DNA of 64,000 nucleotides from Desulfobacteraceae bacterium (GTDB taxonomy: Bacteria; Desulfobacterota; Desulfobacteria; Desulfobacterales; SKZT01). Under the pieces are notes generated by a model, which saw nothing but the letters and a program-made list of their open reading frames with translations, did no database searches and was not told the origin of the DNA. The stretch is taken from assembly GCA_011389745.1 (NCBI GenBank), contig JAABTQ010000006.1:62001-126000 (forward strand). The letters are read 5' to 3'. Positions 7,789 through 16,305 of the stretch are shown here, in pieces (position 1 is the stretch's first letter; every line of letters starts with the position of its first letter). The translations under genes were made by a program, and so were the position numbers.

Positions 7789-9057
7789 ATGTCCATAAAA
7801 TTTAAGTTAATTTATCCCAAATGGCCGAAACTTCAGGGGCAGACCGAATTTCATCTTCCCCCGCATGGTCCAGTGGTGTTTGCTGCAGCACTTCCGAAAA
7901 ACGTCCAGGTCGAATTCACAGATGAAAATCTCCAATCCATCAACTTTGATGATCCCGTAGATTTTGTCGGCATTTCCATGATGCTGACCATTCAGATTAA
8001 ACGGGGCTGGGAGATTGCAAATATCTATCGAAAAAAAGGAATCCCGGTCATTTTCGGTGGAATTGCCACGATGCTTCATGCCGAGGAAACCTTGACTCAT
8101 GCGGATTCTGTCTTTTTAGGGGAGGCCGAGGGGCGCATGGAAGAACTTTTTTCAGACTTTCGAAATGGACGTTTAAAAAAACTTTACAATTTTATAGATG
8201 ATCATCCTCCCATTGAGGTGGTGGGTACTGCAAGGCGGGATATATTGAACAAGGATTTGTACAACTACAAAGGAGTCAGGATGTTTGACCTGGTCCATGC
8301 CTCCCGGGGTTGTCGTTTTCACTGCTATCCTTGCGCCGTGGCATATCTCGGAGGCCGTAAGTTCAGGCCACGACCTGTTCATAAAACCATCGAGGAAATG
8401 GATAGTATCGATAACAACCGTCTTTTTCTGGTGGATAATTCATTGGCCCAGGATACCCAATGGGAAGAAAACCTCTTCCGGGAAATGATCCCCCTAAAAA
8501 AAAAATGGTGCAGTCACCCTATCGAAGATAATCCTAAAATCCTGGATCTGGCAGCACAAGCCGGGGCCTGGTATGTTTACCAGGCGATTTTCGATACCTC
8601 GGACCTTATCAGGGAACGGATCAAGCGCTACCATGATTACGACATTGCCGTGGAAGGAACCATTTTGCTGGGACTGGATGATCATACCGAAGACTTTATC
8701 AAACGGTTGATCGACTTTTTAATGGACATCAAACTGGACCTGGCCGAATTTACCGTTCTGACGCCTTTTCCCCATACCATAGCCTATGAAGAACTTCATC
8801 GTCAGAAACGGATTTTTTCCTATGACTGGAACGACTATTCCGCTGATAAGGTGGTATATTATCCCAAAAACATGACACCGGAAAAACTTCAGGAACTTTT
8901 GAATTATGCCTGGAAAACATTTTACAGTGAGGAATCACAGGCAATCAAGATGTTCAAATTGTATCAACAAGTCATCAGGAAAGAACAAGCAGACGGCACT
9001 TTCCGTCCAAGGGAACGTAATTTATCGCGTCAGGCATTTGGAAAAAATCTCAAATAG
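7789..9057 (+). CDS. B12-binding-domain radical SAM protein, plus arm
   Basis: 422 residues. Residues 1-130 have the fold pattern of a B12-binding domain (VDFVGISMML, IPVIFGGI, SVFLGEAEG) without a clear DxHxxG. The radical SAM motif CRFHCYPC gives Cys175, Cys179 and Cys182, after the strand FDLVHASRG. The barrel contains EGTILLGLDDHTEDF. It is the second such enzyme of the locus and is not closely similar to the one at 1260-2609. Related proteins act on hopanoids and other lipids, so it probably tailors the locus product; the reaction is unknown. It follows the lipoprotein gene by 13 bases. Confidence 0.85.
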   Translation: MSIKFKLIYPKWPKLQGQTEFHLPPHGPVVFAAALPKNVQVEFTDENLQSINFDDPVDFVGISMMLTIQIKRGWEIANIYRKKGIPVIFGGIATMLHAEETLTHADSVFLGEAEGRMEELFSDFRNGRLKKLYNFIDDHPPIEVVGTARRDILNKDLYNYKGVRMFDLVHASRGCRFHCYPCAVAYLGGRKFRPRPVHKTIEEMDSIDNNRLFLVDNSLAQDTQWEENLFREMIPLKKKWCSHPIEDNPKILDLAAQAGAWYVYQAIFDTSDLIRERIKRYHDYDIAVEGTILLGLDDHTEDFIKRLIDFLMDIKLDLAEFTVLTPFPHTIAYEELHRQKRIFSYDWNDYSADKVVYYPKNMTPEKLQELLNYAWKTFYSEESQAIKMFKLYQQVIRKEQADGTFRPRERNLSRQAFGKNLK

Positions 9058-9094
9058 GTTCCATCTCACCAAAACCAATAATTTATTATTGACG

Positions 9095-10981
9095 ATGTTT
9101 TTAAAAAGATTAAAAAATAAATTTATTTTCAACCTGCAGACCAAACTGATGCTCATTTTTCTACTGGTGGCTCTTGTTCCCATTGCGGCCATCGGTGTCT
9201 TTTCCATTAAAACCACAGAACAACTTATCGTCAACATGGTCATGCGCCAGCTCGAAAATGTCGCTGTTGACAAAGTCGCAATTCTGGAGCGATGGCTTAG
9301 CGAACGCAAGGCCGATATGCTGGTAATGGCCGGCACCTCTATTCTTAAATCCATGGATCCTGAAATCATTGCACCCTACCTCGACTTGATTCAAAAAAAA
9401 TATGGGGTATATAAAAAACATACAGTGCTTTCAATTGATGGAGAAACTTCATTTAGCTGTTACGATGGCAAAATCGACACTGAAACTCAAGTTACATATT
9501 CCGGGGGTATAAAAGAGAATTTATACCTGTCAAATATTTCCTATCCGCCGGAAGAAGAAGAATCCACATTTTATATTGCAGCACCGATCCTGGATGATGA
9601 AAGAATATTAAAAGGCACCATTTACGGTACGGTTGGAACCAGTAAAATCATATACTTCATACTCAACGTTTCTCTGGGTGAAACCGGTGAATGTTATCTT
9701 GTTGATAAAGACGGTACCTTTCTGGCCCATAAAGAACCCAGGCGAATATTAAATGAAAACATTTCCCAATCCGATAGCTTTAAAAACATATTCGACAAAA
9801 AAGACCGTCATCAAACCTACCTGGATTATCGTGGCATCGAGGTTCTGGGAACATCTCATAAAGTGGAGGGTACGGATTGGTACATTGTGGTGGAGCAGGA
9901 CCGTGACGAAGCATTCCACAGTTTTGATGCATTGAAACGATATATTTACCTCACGGTATTATTGTGCATCGGATCTGCTTTCATGCTCACCTGGGTAATT
10001 TCCTACCATATTGTCAACCCCATCAGAGCCCTGAGTCGATCTGCCGACATTCTTGCAAACTCTGAATTTGAAAAAGTGGTGGTGAATGTCGATCGTGAAG
10101 ATGAAATCGGGATGCTCTATCGGGCATTTGAAAATATGGCTGTGAAACTCCGGGAACGTCAGAATCATCTCGAACAAAAAGTCGATTTAAAAGAGGCGAG
10201 ACTCAAAGAAACCGATATCATCCTGAAGCAAATTAAGCAGGTTGCCGAGCATTCGGAAAAATTCGCTGCCATCGGCAGATTAGGGGCTGCCGTAGCACAC
10301 GAAATCAGAACACCGCTGACCTCGCTAAAATTATTTTTGGAATCGGTTCAGGCTGAAATCGAAATCTCCACAGAATATTCGGAAGATTACCGGATCGCCA
10401 TGCAACAGATTAAACGAATTGAAGCGACCATCAATCGTTTTCTGGATTTTTCAAAACCACAGGAGCTTGTCTTTTCGGAACTCGATATTTCGCAGCTTAT
10501 CGAAAATGTGCTTGTCATGATCAAACCGATGGTCAATAAGCAGGAATGTTGTTTAGACATTGATATGGAAAAAGATTTACCCAAAATTACCGGGGATAAA
10601 AAATCACTGGAAGAAGCCCTGATTAACCTCTTTGTAAATTCTCTCGAAGCCATGGGCGATCATGGCAAACTTTTCGTGGTGGTACAAGAGGATTATTTCG
10701 CTTCAAACAAACATACAACACCTTGTATCAGGATTGATATCGGTGATACCGGTTGCGGCATTTCCGAAGATCAGATCGTCAATATCTTTGATCCTTTTTT
10801 TACCACAAAATCATCGGGAACCGGTCTGGGTTTGCCCCTGGTATTAAACATTATCAGACACCACGGAGGGGATATCCGGGTAAAAAGCCATATAAACAAG
10901 GGAACGCTTTTTTCAATTTATCTTCCTTTAAAACTTAATCTGTCCTTATTTGAGGAAAATGGAAAAAATACTGCTCATTGA
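9095..10981 (+). CDS. Membrane sensor histidine kinase (Cache-like, HAMP, HisKA, HATPase)
   Basis: About 628 residues from ATG 9095. A first membrane segment near residues 15-40 (LMLIFLLVALVPIAAIGVF) is followed by a Cache-type extracytoplasmic sensor of about 240 residues, a second membrane segment (LTVLLCIGSAFMLTWVI), a HAMP linker, and a kinase core. The H-box is AVAHEIRTPLTS with His about 402; the N-box NLFVNSLEAM, G1 DTGCGI and G2 GTGLGL are intact. It overlaps the NtrC-type regulator gene and surely signals to it. The start is uncertain because no strong ribosome-binding site is seen. Confidence 0.9.
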   Translation: MFLKRLKNKFIFNLQTKLMLIFLLVALVPIAAIGVFSIKTTEQLIVNMVMRQLENVAVDKVAILERWLSERKADMLVMAGTSILKSMDPEIIAPYLDLIQKKYGVYKKHTVLSIDGETSFSCYDGKIDTETQVTYSGGIKENLYLSNISYPPEEEESTFYIAAPILDDERILKGTIYGTVGTSKIIYFILNVSLGETGECYLVDKDGTFLAHKEPRRILNENISQSDSFKNIFDKKDRHQTYLDYRGIEVLGTSHKVEGTDWYIVVEQDRDEAFHSFDALKRYIYLTVLLCIGSAFMLTWVISYHIVNPIRALSRSADILANSEFEKVVVNVDREDEIGMLYRAFENMAVKLRERQNHLEQKVDLKEARLKETDIILKQIKQVAEHSEKFAAIGRLGAAVAHEIRTPLTSLKLFLESVQAEIEISTEYSEDYRIAMQQIKRIEATINRFLDFSKPQELVFSELDISQLIENVLVMIKPMVNKQECCLDIDMEKDLPKITGDKKSLEEALINLFVNSLEAMGDHGKLFVVVQEDYFASNKHTTPCIRIDIGDTGCGISEDQIVNIFDPFFTTKSSGTGLGLPLVLNIIRHHGGDIRVKSHINKGTLFSIYLPLKLNLSLFEENGKNTAH

Positions 10982-12395
10982 CGATGATGAAGGGTTGATT
11001 CACTTTTTAGGCAGGTTCTTTCAAAGAAAAGGCTATGAGGTATCGGCCTGTTTGAGTGGCAGGGACGCCCTTGAACAAATAGAGAGGGAAAGCTTTGATT
11101 TAATTTTACTTGATTACAAAATGCCTGATTTAAATGGTATTGATATTTTAATTAAGCTTAAGAAGTCTCAGATCAAAACCCCGGTAATTATCATGACCGC
11201 TTACGGTACAACTGAGTTGGCTATCGAGGCCATGAAACGAGGCGCTTATGATTACCTGATCAAACCGTTTGAAAGAAAAGAGCTGAGTCGTGTTGTAAGC
11301 GAGGCATTGATAGTCAACCGACAGATGAAAGAAATGGTCAGCTTTCCTGACTCATCATCGCGTGTTTTACCGGATTCTGCCAAAGGCTCTCTGCAAATTA
11401 TCGGAAACAGCAAAAAAATGCAGGAGGTCTACAAACTTATCGGTCAGATCGCCGAAAAGGATGTACCTGTCCTGATCACCGGTGAGAGCGGCACCGGAAA
11501 GGAGCTGGTGGCAAGGGCCATATATCATCACAGCGGACGAAGCCAAAAACCCTTCATCGCCATCAACTGCGCAGCGATTCCTGACAACCTGTTTGAAAGC
11601 GAGTTGTTCGGGTATGAGCGTGGCGCGTTCACAGGAGCTGAACGAACCTACATCGGCAAATTGGAGCGTTGTGACGGCGGAACCTGCTTTTTGGATGAAA
11701 TCGGCGATTTGTCCTTTCCATTGCAGGCAAAACTGCTACGAATGCTTCAGGAAGGAGAATTTGAAAGGCTTGGCGGAAGTGGAACCATTAAAGTCAATGT
11801 CAGGATGCTTGCTGCATCCAATAAGGATCTCAAAAAAGAAGTCGAGGAAGGCACATTCCGGGAAGACCTGTATTGGCGGCTGAAAGTCATTGCCATTGAT
11901 CTTCCTCCGCTAAGAGAGCGAACCGAAGATATCAATGCCCTGGTCGATTATTTTCTGTCACGTTTCAGTGCCGAATATCAAAAATCCGTTCATTATATCG
12001 CTGAGAATATGCGTAAAAAATTTAGCTCATATTCCTGGCCCGGAAATGTTCGCGAACTTGAAAACTGCATTCGCCGGGCAATCTTGCTTTGTACAGGAGA
12101 TATCATTTCCGAAGAACAATTCGGCTTCCTGGAACCTAAGGATGAACACCATCTCCAAAGTCTGAACCGTGACCAACTGCTTGTTCGTCTCAGAGATAAA
12201 TTGGAAGACATTGTTCCGGAAATCCTGAGGCTTTCAAAAGAAGGTATCCATGCCAATATTATCGATATGGTGGAGGAAACACTCATTATAAAAGCACTTG
12301 AGGAATGCGGCAACAACCAGGTAAAAGCAGCGAAAATTCTGGGTATCAGCCGCAACACCCTTCGGCACAGGTTAAAAAAAATCGCAGATAAATAA
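10959..12395 (+). CDS. Sigma-54-dependent NtrC-family response regulator
   Basis: 478 residues. Receiver domain 1-120 with phospho-acceptor Asp52 (LLDYKMPD); AAA+ domain with Walker A GESGTGKE, the sigma-54 contact loop GAFTGA, Walker B region CFLDEIGD and the SWPGNVREL motif; a Fis-type helix-turn-helix at the end (AAKILGISRNTLRHRLKK). It activates RNA polymerase with sigma-54 on phosphorylation by the kinase encoded just upstream, whose gene it overlaps by 23 bases. ATG 10959 places the KILLIDDD strand at the N-terminus and is preferred over TTG 10950. Targets are unknown; I found no convincing -24/-12 promoter nearby. Confidence 0.95.
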   Translation: MEKILLIDDDEGLIHFLGRFFQRKGYEVSACLSGRDALEQIERESFDLILLDYKMPDLNGIDILIKLKKSQIKTPVIIMTAYGTTELAIEAMKRGAYDYLIKPFERKELSRVVSEALIVNRQMKEMVSFPDSSSRVLPDSAKGSLQIIGNSKKMQEVYKLIGQIAEKDVPVLITGESGTGKELVARAIYHHSGRSQKPFIAINCAAIPDNLFESELFGYERGAFTGAERTYIGKLERCDGGTCFLDEIGDLSFPLQAKLLRMLQEGEFERLGGSGTIKVNVRMLAASNKDLKKEVEEGTFREDLYWRLKVIAIDLPPLRERTEDINALVDYFLSRFSAEYQKSVHYIAENMRKKFSSYSWPGNVRELENCIRRAILLCTGDIISEEQFGFLEPKDEHHLQSLNRDQLLVRLRDKLEDIVPEILRLSKEGIHANIIDMVEETLIIKALEECGNNQVKAAKILGISRNTLRHRLKKIADK

Positions 12396-12404
12396 CCAAC
12401 CTGT

Positions 12405-13079
12405 TTACCCTTGCCCGGGTATATGAGCATAAGCTTCGGCCGGTACAATTTCCATTGTTTTATCACCGGGTTTTATCCAAAATAGCTGGATAGTTGCCGT
12501 GCCTTTGCGCTGGAAATATAAAATCCGAATCGGGTACCATCCTGGCTCAGCCACCCTGACCATGCCTTTTTCCGACATCCGGTCCGAATGAACAGTGGGG
12601 TCATTAATAATTCTCAACTCACTGATAATCAAACGAAAACCGTCGTTGGTATTGGCCTGAAACACATAGTCACCCGTTTTTTCAAACAGGATAAAACCGT
12701 CCATGTGCATCCCGACACCTTTTGCTCTACTGGATTTAAAAACCTCCCGGTCCTCATCGAAATGGTGGTCTAAAATCAATATCGGTTTTCCCGGTATACC
12801 CCTTGCTTTTATCATTCTTCCCCTGGGCATCTCATCAATATGACGATAAAACTGATGAAAATAGAGCACTGACAAGCCGGGTTGCAATTGATTTTCCTTC
12901 CCTTGAACCTTTTGGGATGTCGGCAGATCAATATCCGTGTCTTTTTGTGTTCCCAGCATCGCGCACCCGGTGAGTGTAAAAATTACCGGTAACAAAATAA
13001 AAATGAGCTTAAAGATCTTCCTTATTATATTGCCTTTACTTGAATATTTCGCAACTGCGATTCCGTTATGAAGTTTCAT
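12405..13079 (-). CDS. Lipoprotein with PA14-like domain
   Basis: 224 residues from ATG 13079, with AAAGG eight bases upstream. An export segment ends in FTLTGCA, a good lipobox, so the protein is likely lipid-anchored. The body contains FILFEKTGDYVFQANTNDGFRLII and a later PGWYPIRILYFQRKGTATIQLFW, which is the pattern of a PA14-type carbohydrate-binding fold. It runs convergently towards the NtrC regulator gene with only nine bases between stops. The ligand is unknown. Confidence 0.7.
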   Translation of the reverse strand: MKLHNGIAVAKYSSKGNIIRKIFKLIFILLPVIFTLTGCAMLGTQKDTDIDLPTSQKVQGKENQLQPGLSVLYFHQFYRHIDEMPRGRMIKARGIPGKPILILDHHFDEDREVFKSSRAKGVGMHMDGFILFEKTGDYVFQANTNDGFRLIISELRIINDPTVHSDRMSEKGMVRVAEPGWYPIRILYFQRKGTATIQLFWIKPGDKTMEIVPAEAYAHIPGQG

Positions 13080-13157
13080 TTCCGTACCCTTTCTCTTTGC
13101 TCGTAAAAACTGTCTATGGGACAAAAAGTGACCGGAATATTCTTTTTTTTTAATTGA

Positions 13158-13361
13158 TTACACTCTCTTTTCGTTTACCAGGCGGGCAAAATGCTCGAAT
13201 GATCTGTCATAGGTCCTTTCCGCCTGATTGGGAAAGCAGCAGGCCGGAAGTTGACGGCTTTTTACATGATAGGTTATGCATTCACAGCAAATACCCTTTT
13301 TGGCACAGGGTTCATAGGAGCAATTACAATTTTTAAGGTTTTGATCCTTTTTGCATTCCAT
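13158..13361 (-). CDS. Small cysteine-rich protein, DUF6485-like
   Basis: 67 residues with nine cysteines packed into the first 45 residues (NCNC, EPC, GICCEC, ACC), followed by a conserved-looking tail ([14 protein letters not shown]). The pattern agrees with the DUF6485 family of anaerobes, probably metal-binding, function unknown. GGGAG lies about nine bases before the ATG. Confidence 0.75.
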   Translation of the reverse strand: MECKKDQNLKNCNCSYEPCAKKGICCECITYHVKSRQLPACCFPNQAERTYDRSFEHFARLVNEKRV

Positions 13362-13402
13362 GAATTATTCTCCCTTTTAATGTATTGACGCTAAAGAATA
13401 AT

Positions 13403-13430
13403 AAAAAGGCGGGATTAAACCCGCCTTTTT
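13403..13430 (-). terminator. Rho-independent terminator after tatA
   Basis: AAAAAGGCGGG, six-base loop ATTAAA, CCCGCCTTTTT: an 11-base perfect stem with T tracts on both strands. It follows the tatA stop by about 30 bases on the minus strand and could also work in the other direction. Confidence 0.85.
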
Positions 13431-13461
13431 CTAAATCCGATCGAATCTTCTCAGCCATGCT

Positions 13462-13659
13462 TTAAGACTTTTTGATGTCTTCCAGCTTTTCCATCTCATT
13501 GTCCTTTTTATCTACTTTCTCAGCTTCGTTTGTGGCACTCTTGAAATTCTTGATGGCTTTTCCCATCCCTGCTCCGATTTCCGGAAGTTTACCCGCGCCG
13601 AAGATAATAAGGATAATAACGAGAATGATAATAAGTTCCGGCATCCCAATTCCAAACAT
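13462..13659 (-). CDS. tatA: Sec-independent protein translocase subunit TatA
   Basis: 65 residues: a short N-terminus, one membrane helix ([23 protein letters not shown]) and an amphipathic helix [13 protein letters not shown] with a charged tail. This is the TatA/E pore-forming subunit, which oligomerises with TatC to export folded proteins carrying twin-arginine signals. No tatB or tatC lies beside it. A clear terminator follows. Confidence 0.93.
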   Translation of the reverse strand: MFGIGMPELIIILVIILIIFGAGKLPEIGAGMGKAIKNFKSATNEAEKVDKKDNEMEKLEDIKKS

Positions 13660-13719
13660 ACCGATTCTCCTTTTTACAAATTGCCCATGTTATTTTGATA
13701 TTCACTATGCAAAGAAGCT

Positions 13720-14145
13720 TCAAGAATCAGGTAGTACCGGCCCGGTTTGTCTCAGCTCTTGTAAAAGTTCCTTAAATTCTTTTGATTTCAGATAACGATC
13801 AATTGAGCTTTGATATTCGATCCAGTCTTTCCAGATTTTCAGCCACTCTTCATTGTGCCAGTAATAATTTTTGTCCCCTTTTCCCTTTAAGCGATTAATA
13901 TAGTCCAGATATTCTTCTTCACAGCTTTCACAAAAATGATAGGGAACCTTTACAAACTGATGTTCACATTTTCTATCTTTTGAGGGATCCGGACGAATTT
14001 GCTGACCGCACCGCTCGCACTTGAATGCACATTGGGTACATTGAAAGACTTTTTGTACCGCCTGGATCTTTTGCTTTCGGGCAATTGCGTCCTTTTTATC
14101 CTTGGACAGTTTAAGTTTGTCATTCAGAGAAATAATCTCGGCCAC
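13720..14145 (-). CDS. Conserved hypothetical Cys-rich protein
   Basis: 141 residues. The N-terminal third is a lysine-rich helix, then cysteine pairs (CTQC, CERC, CESC) and a CEHQF motif suggest one or two zinc ribbons, and the C-terminal half is helical and rich in Trp, Tyr and Lys. I do not recognise a named family. It ends 60 bases before tatA, so it may be co-transcribed with it. Confidence 0.7.
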   Translation of the reverse strand: MAEIISLNDKLKLSKDKKDAIARKQKIQAVQKVFQCTQCAFKCERCGQQIRPDPSKDRKCEHQFVKVPYHFCESCEEEYLDYINRLKGKGDKNYYWHNEEWLKIWKDWIEYQSSIDRYLKSKEFKELLQELRQTGPVLPDS

Positions 14146-14312
14146 GAAACACCTACCTTAAATTGGAATATTTATTTTATGTGAAACAATAGCACAGGCC
14201 CGTGACCATGTCAATTAAGGCTCCGATGGTACTATTCCGAATACCCTGTCTTTAGTGCTTTTTACATTTTATACTATTTTCATTCCCAACATGCAAGACG
14301 CTTTAAATTGTA

Positions 14313-14492
14313 TCATTCTGCGTTCAGATTCTTCAGAATCCTCTTTGTCAAAGGCTCTTTGATCTCTGCATGACGTGGAACAGCTTCCGTGACTCCTGTT
14401 TTCGGATTGATCCAAAGCGCATGAGAACTGCCTTCACGTTTTAAATAACAACCGGCAATTCGTAATTTACGTTCTAAATCTCGCCGTTTCAT
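14313..14492 (-). CDS. hicA: HicA toxin, mRNA interferase
   Basis: 59 residues beginning MKRRDLERKLRIAG, with the HicA core REGSSHALW and the catalytic-type His in SSH, then VPRHAEIKEPLTKRILKNL. HicA toxins are small double-stranded-RNA-binding-fold ribonucleases that cut mRNA. The ATG overlaps the end of the antitoxin gene by four bases (ATGA). Antitoxin-first order is opposite to many hicAB operons but well known. Confidence 0.88.
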   Translation of the reverse strand: MKRRDLERKLRIAGCYLKREGSSHALWINPKTGVTEAVPRHAEIKEPLTKRILKNLNAE

Positions 14493-14707
14493 CCGACCAA
14501 TACCTTTTCCTGAATAACGTCTTCAGGCAGTCCTCGAAGAATGTCTGCCCTGCGATCTTCAAAAATCAATTCAATGGCCTGTCGCAAACTGTTTTTAGTT
14601 TCTTCAATTGTCTCACCTTGCCCGTTAGCTCCGGGAACCTCGGGGCATATGGCCCAATAGCCGCCTTCTGGAGCGGCTTCAATAATTGCTGTAAATTCTG
14701 CTTTCAT
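14489..14707 (-). CDS. hicB: HicB antitoxin
   Basis: 72 residues with the HicB fold pattern: FTAIIEAAPEGGYWAICPEVPGANGQGETIEE, then the helix TKNSLRQAIELIFED. It has no C-terminal DNA-binding domain, so it is the short form that neutralises the toxin. AAAGGAAA precedes the ATG. It is translationally coupled to hicA. Confidence 0.88.
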   Translation of the reverse strand: MKAEFTAIIEAAPEGGYWAICPEVPGANGQGETIEETKNSLRQAIELIFEDRRADILRGLPEDVIQEKVLVG

Positions 14708-15219
14708 TGTATTTCCTTTTTTTATATTGGCCGAACAAAAGCCTCAACCGCGAACTGAACCTCCACAGGCCGTGAGCCGATTCAGGCTTGTTCCCAGCAA
14801 GATCAAGGTTCACACTCTGCCTGCATCAAAGATACTTGGTTTTCTTAATGATAAGAAGAACCTGCTTCAATTCAAGCCAATTAAATCCACCGCTGTTTTG
14901 AAAAAAAAAAGCGGGATGCCGGATAAAACGAGGTTGAACTGAGCCTTTGCTCATAATTTTATAAAACGATTATCAAATTTAAACAGGATTTGCAAAGATG
15001 AATTTCTTCCAATATCACGGATAAAGGAAACAAATAAAAAAACCAATGGTTGCTCCACAATGAAAAAAGCGGTGATAATGACAATAATGTTGAAATTTTT
15101 TTTGACTATCTTTTCAAAATCAGAATTGCTGCTATGAAATTGTATGGCTTGTCAACAATACGCTAAGATGTTAAGATTTGTAATTCATTTAAAATTGTTT
15201 GAAAGGAGCCCCGAACGTA
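14708..15219. other. Intergenic stretch between hicB and the MetE-like gene
   Basis: About 510 bases, AT-rich to the right. It holds the hicB ribosome-binding site at its left end and an AAAGGAG for the next gene at its right end. One weak TTG-started open frame (14727-14942) lacks a ribosome-binding site and family features. No RNA gene or clear promoter was recognised. Confidence 0.5.
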
Positions 15220-16305
15220 ATGAATAGTTTTAAACCCGAGTGCCTTCCGGTTCTTATCGGGAGCCTTCCGATACGGGACCATCAGGAAGCAGGAAGACTC
15301 GTCCTTGAGTATACACCCGAAATTCCGCTTTGGGTTCAGCTTCCATTTTTTAAACAAGAAGGCATGATTACCCAATTTCTTCCCGGAATGCCCGGTATGG
15401 CCACCAAAGAAGACAGAACCTTTATCGACACTTCATCGTTGACCTTTGAATCCGATCTCCTGGAATTTTATGAAGCTTACATGACGACAATTGAAAATCT
15501 GACTCCTCTCGAAGAGTCCATATTCGCCATGTCATCAGTTACGGCCCCTGGATTTTTCACCCTTATGGAAAACCTGTCTCAAGCTGATACTGCTCCGGAA
15601 GCTGTCAAAGGCCAAATTACGGGTCCATTCACATTCTGTACAGGATTAACCGATCAAAACGGCAAAGCAGTATTTTACGATGAACAGCTAAGAGATGCTG
15701 CCGTCAAACTTCTGGCCATGAAAGCCCGATGGCAGACACGTCAGCTTTCCAAATCCGGTAAGCCTGTCATCATCTTTTTTGATGAACCGGCCTTAACCGG
15801 TTTTGGATCTTCCTCATTTATCAGTATCTCCCGTGAGGAGGTTTTCAGGTGTTTCGAAGAGGTTTTTGAAGCGGTGCATTCAGAAGGAGGTCTTGCAGGG
15901 GTGCATGTTTGTGCCAATGCGGATTGGTCATTGATTTTGGAGTCTTCGGCCGATGTTGTCAGTTTCGATGCATACGAATATTTCGACACGTTTATTCTAT
16001 ATTCCAAACAAATCAACTCTTTTTTAGACTCGGGAAAAATTCTGGCGTGGGGTATAGTGCCGACCCTCAACGTATCAGCCATCGAAAAAGAGAATGTTTC
16101 TTCGCTCATGGACATCTGGGAATCTAAAACAGCAAAGCTTCTGAACCTGGGTATCGACCGAAAAACACTCTATTCTCAATCACTGATCACACCAAGCTGC
16201 GGAACAGGTTCTCTGGGAATGGAAAACGCCGTTAAAGTATTGAAACTCACAGCACAATTGTCCGGACAAATCAGAAGCAATGCGTCAAAAGGAGTTAATT
16301 CATGA
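15220..16305 (+). CDS. Core MetE-like (UROD/MetE-type) methyltransferase protein
   Basis: 361 residues from ATG 15220, which follows GAAAGGAG. The size matches only the C-terminal barrel of cobalamin-independent methionine synthase. Zn ligands are recognisable: His229 and Cys231 (VHVCAN) and Cys327 (TPSCGTG). DEPAL near residue 188 and GQITGPFTF near 131 also fit the MetE fold. Stand-alone core MetE proteins take methyl groups from corrinoid proteins rather than folate; that this is its donor is inference. It overlaps the following MoxR gene (ATGA), so the three downstream genes form one operon. Confidence 0.75.
   Translation: MNSFKPECLPVLIGSLPIRDHQEAGRLVLEYTPEIPLWVQLPFFKQEGMITQFLPGMPGMATKEDRTFIDTSSLTFESDLLEFYEAYMTTIENLTPLEESIFAMSSVTAPGFFTLMENLSQADTAPEAVKGQITGPFTFCTGLTDQNGKAVFYDEQLRDAAVKLLAMKARWQTRQLSKSGKPVIIFFDEPALTGFGSSSFISISREEVFRCFEEVFEAVHSEGGLAGVHVCANADWSLILESSADVVSFDAYEYFDTFILYSKQINSFLDSGKILAWGIVPTLNVSAIEKENVSSLMDIWESKTAKLLNLGIDRKTLYSQSLITPSCGTGSLGMENAVKVLKLTAQLSGQIRSNASKGVNS

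Noticed and set aside
9022..9369. Long minus frame over the kinase N-terminus
   Set aside because: Shadow of the Cache-like kinase gene; codon pattern and conserved motifs favour the plus strand.
11993..12466. A 157-codon minus frame over the end of the NtrC gene
   Set aside because: Antisense to conserved AAA+ and helix-turn-helix motifs; no family features.
13301..13330. TGGCAC sequence resembling a sigma-54 -24 box
   Set aside because: No GC at the required -12 spacing and it lies in the wrong context within a coding region.
14727..14942. A 71-codon open frame starting with TTG after hicB
   Set aside because: No ribosome-binding site, no family features and low-complexity basic sequence; treated as intergenic.
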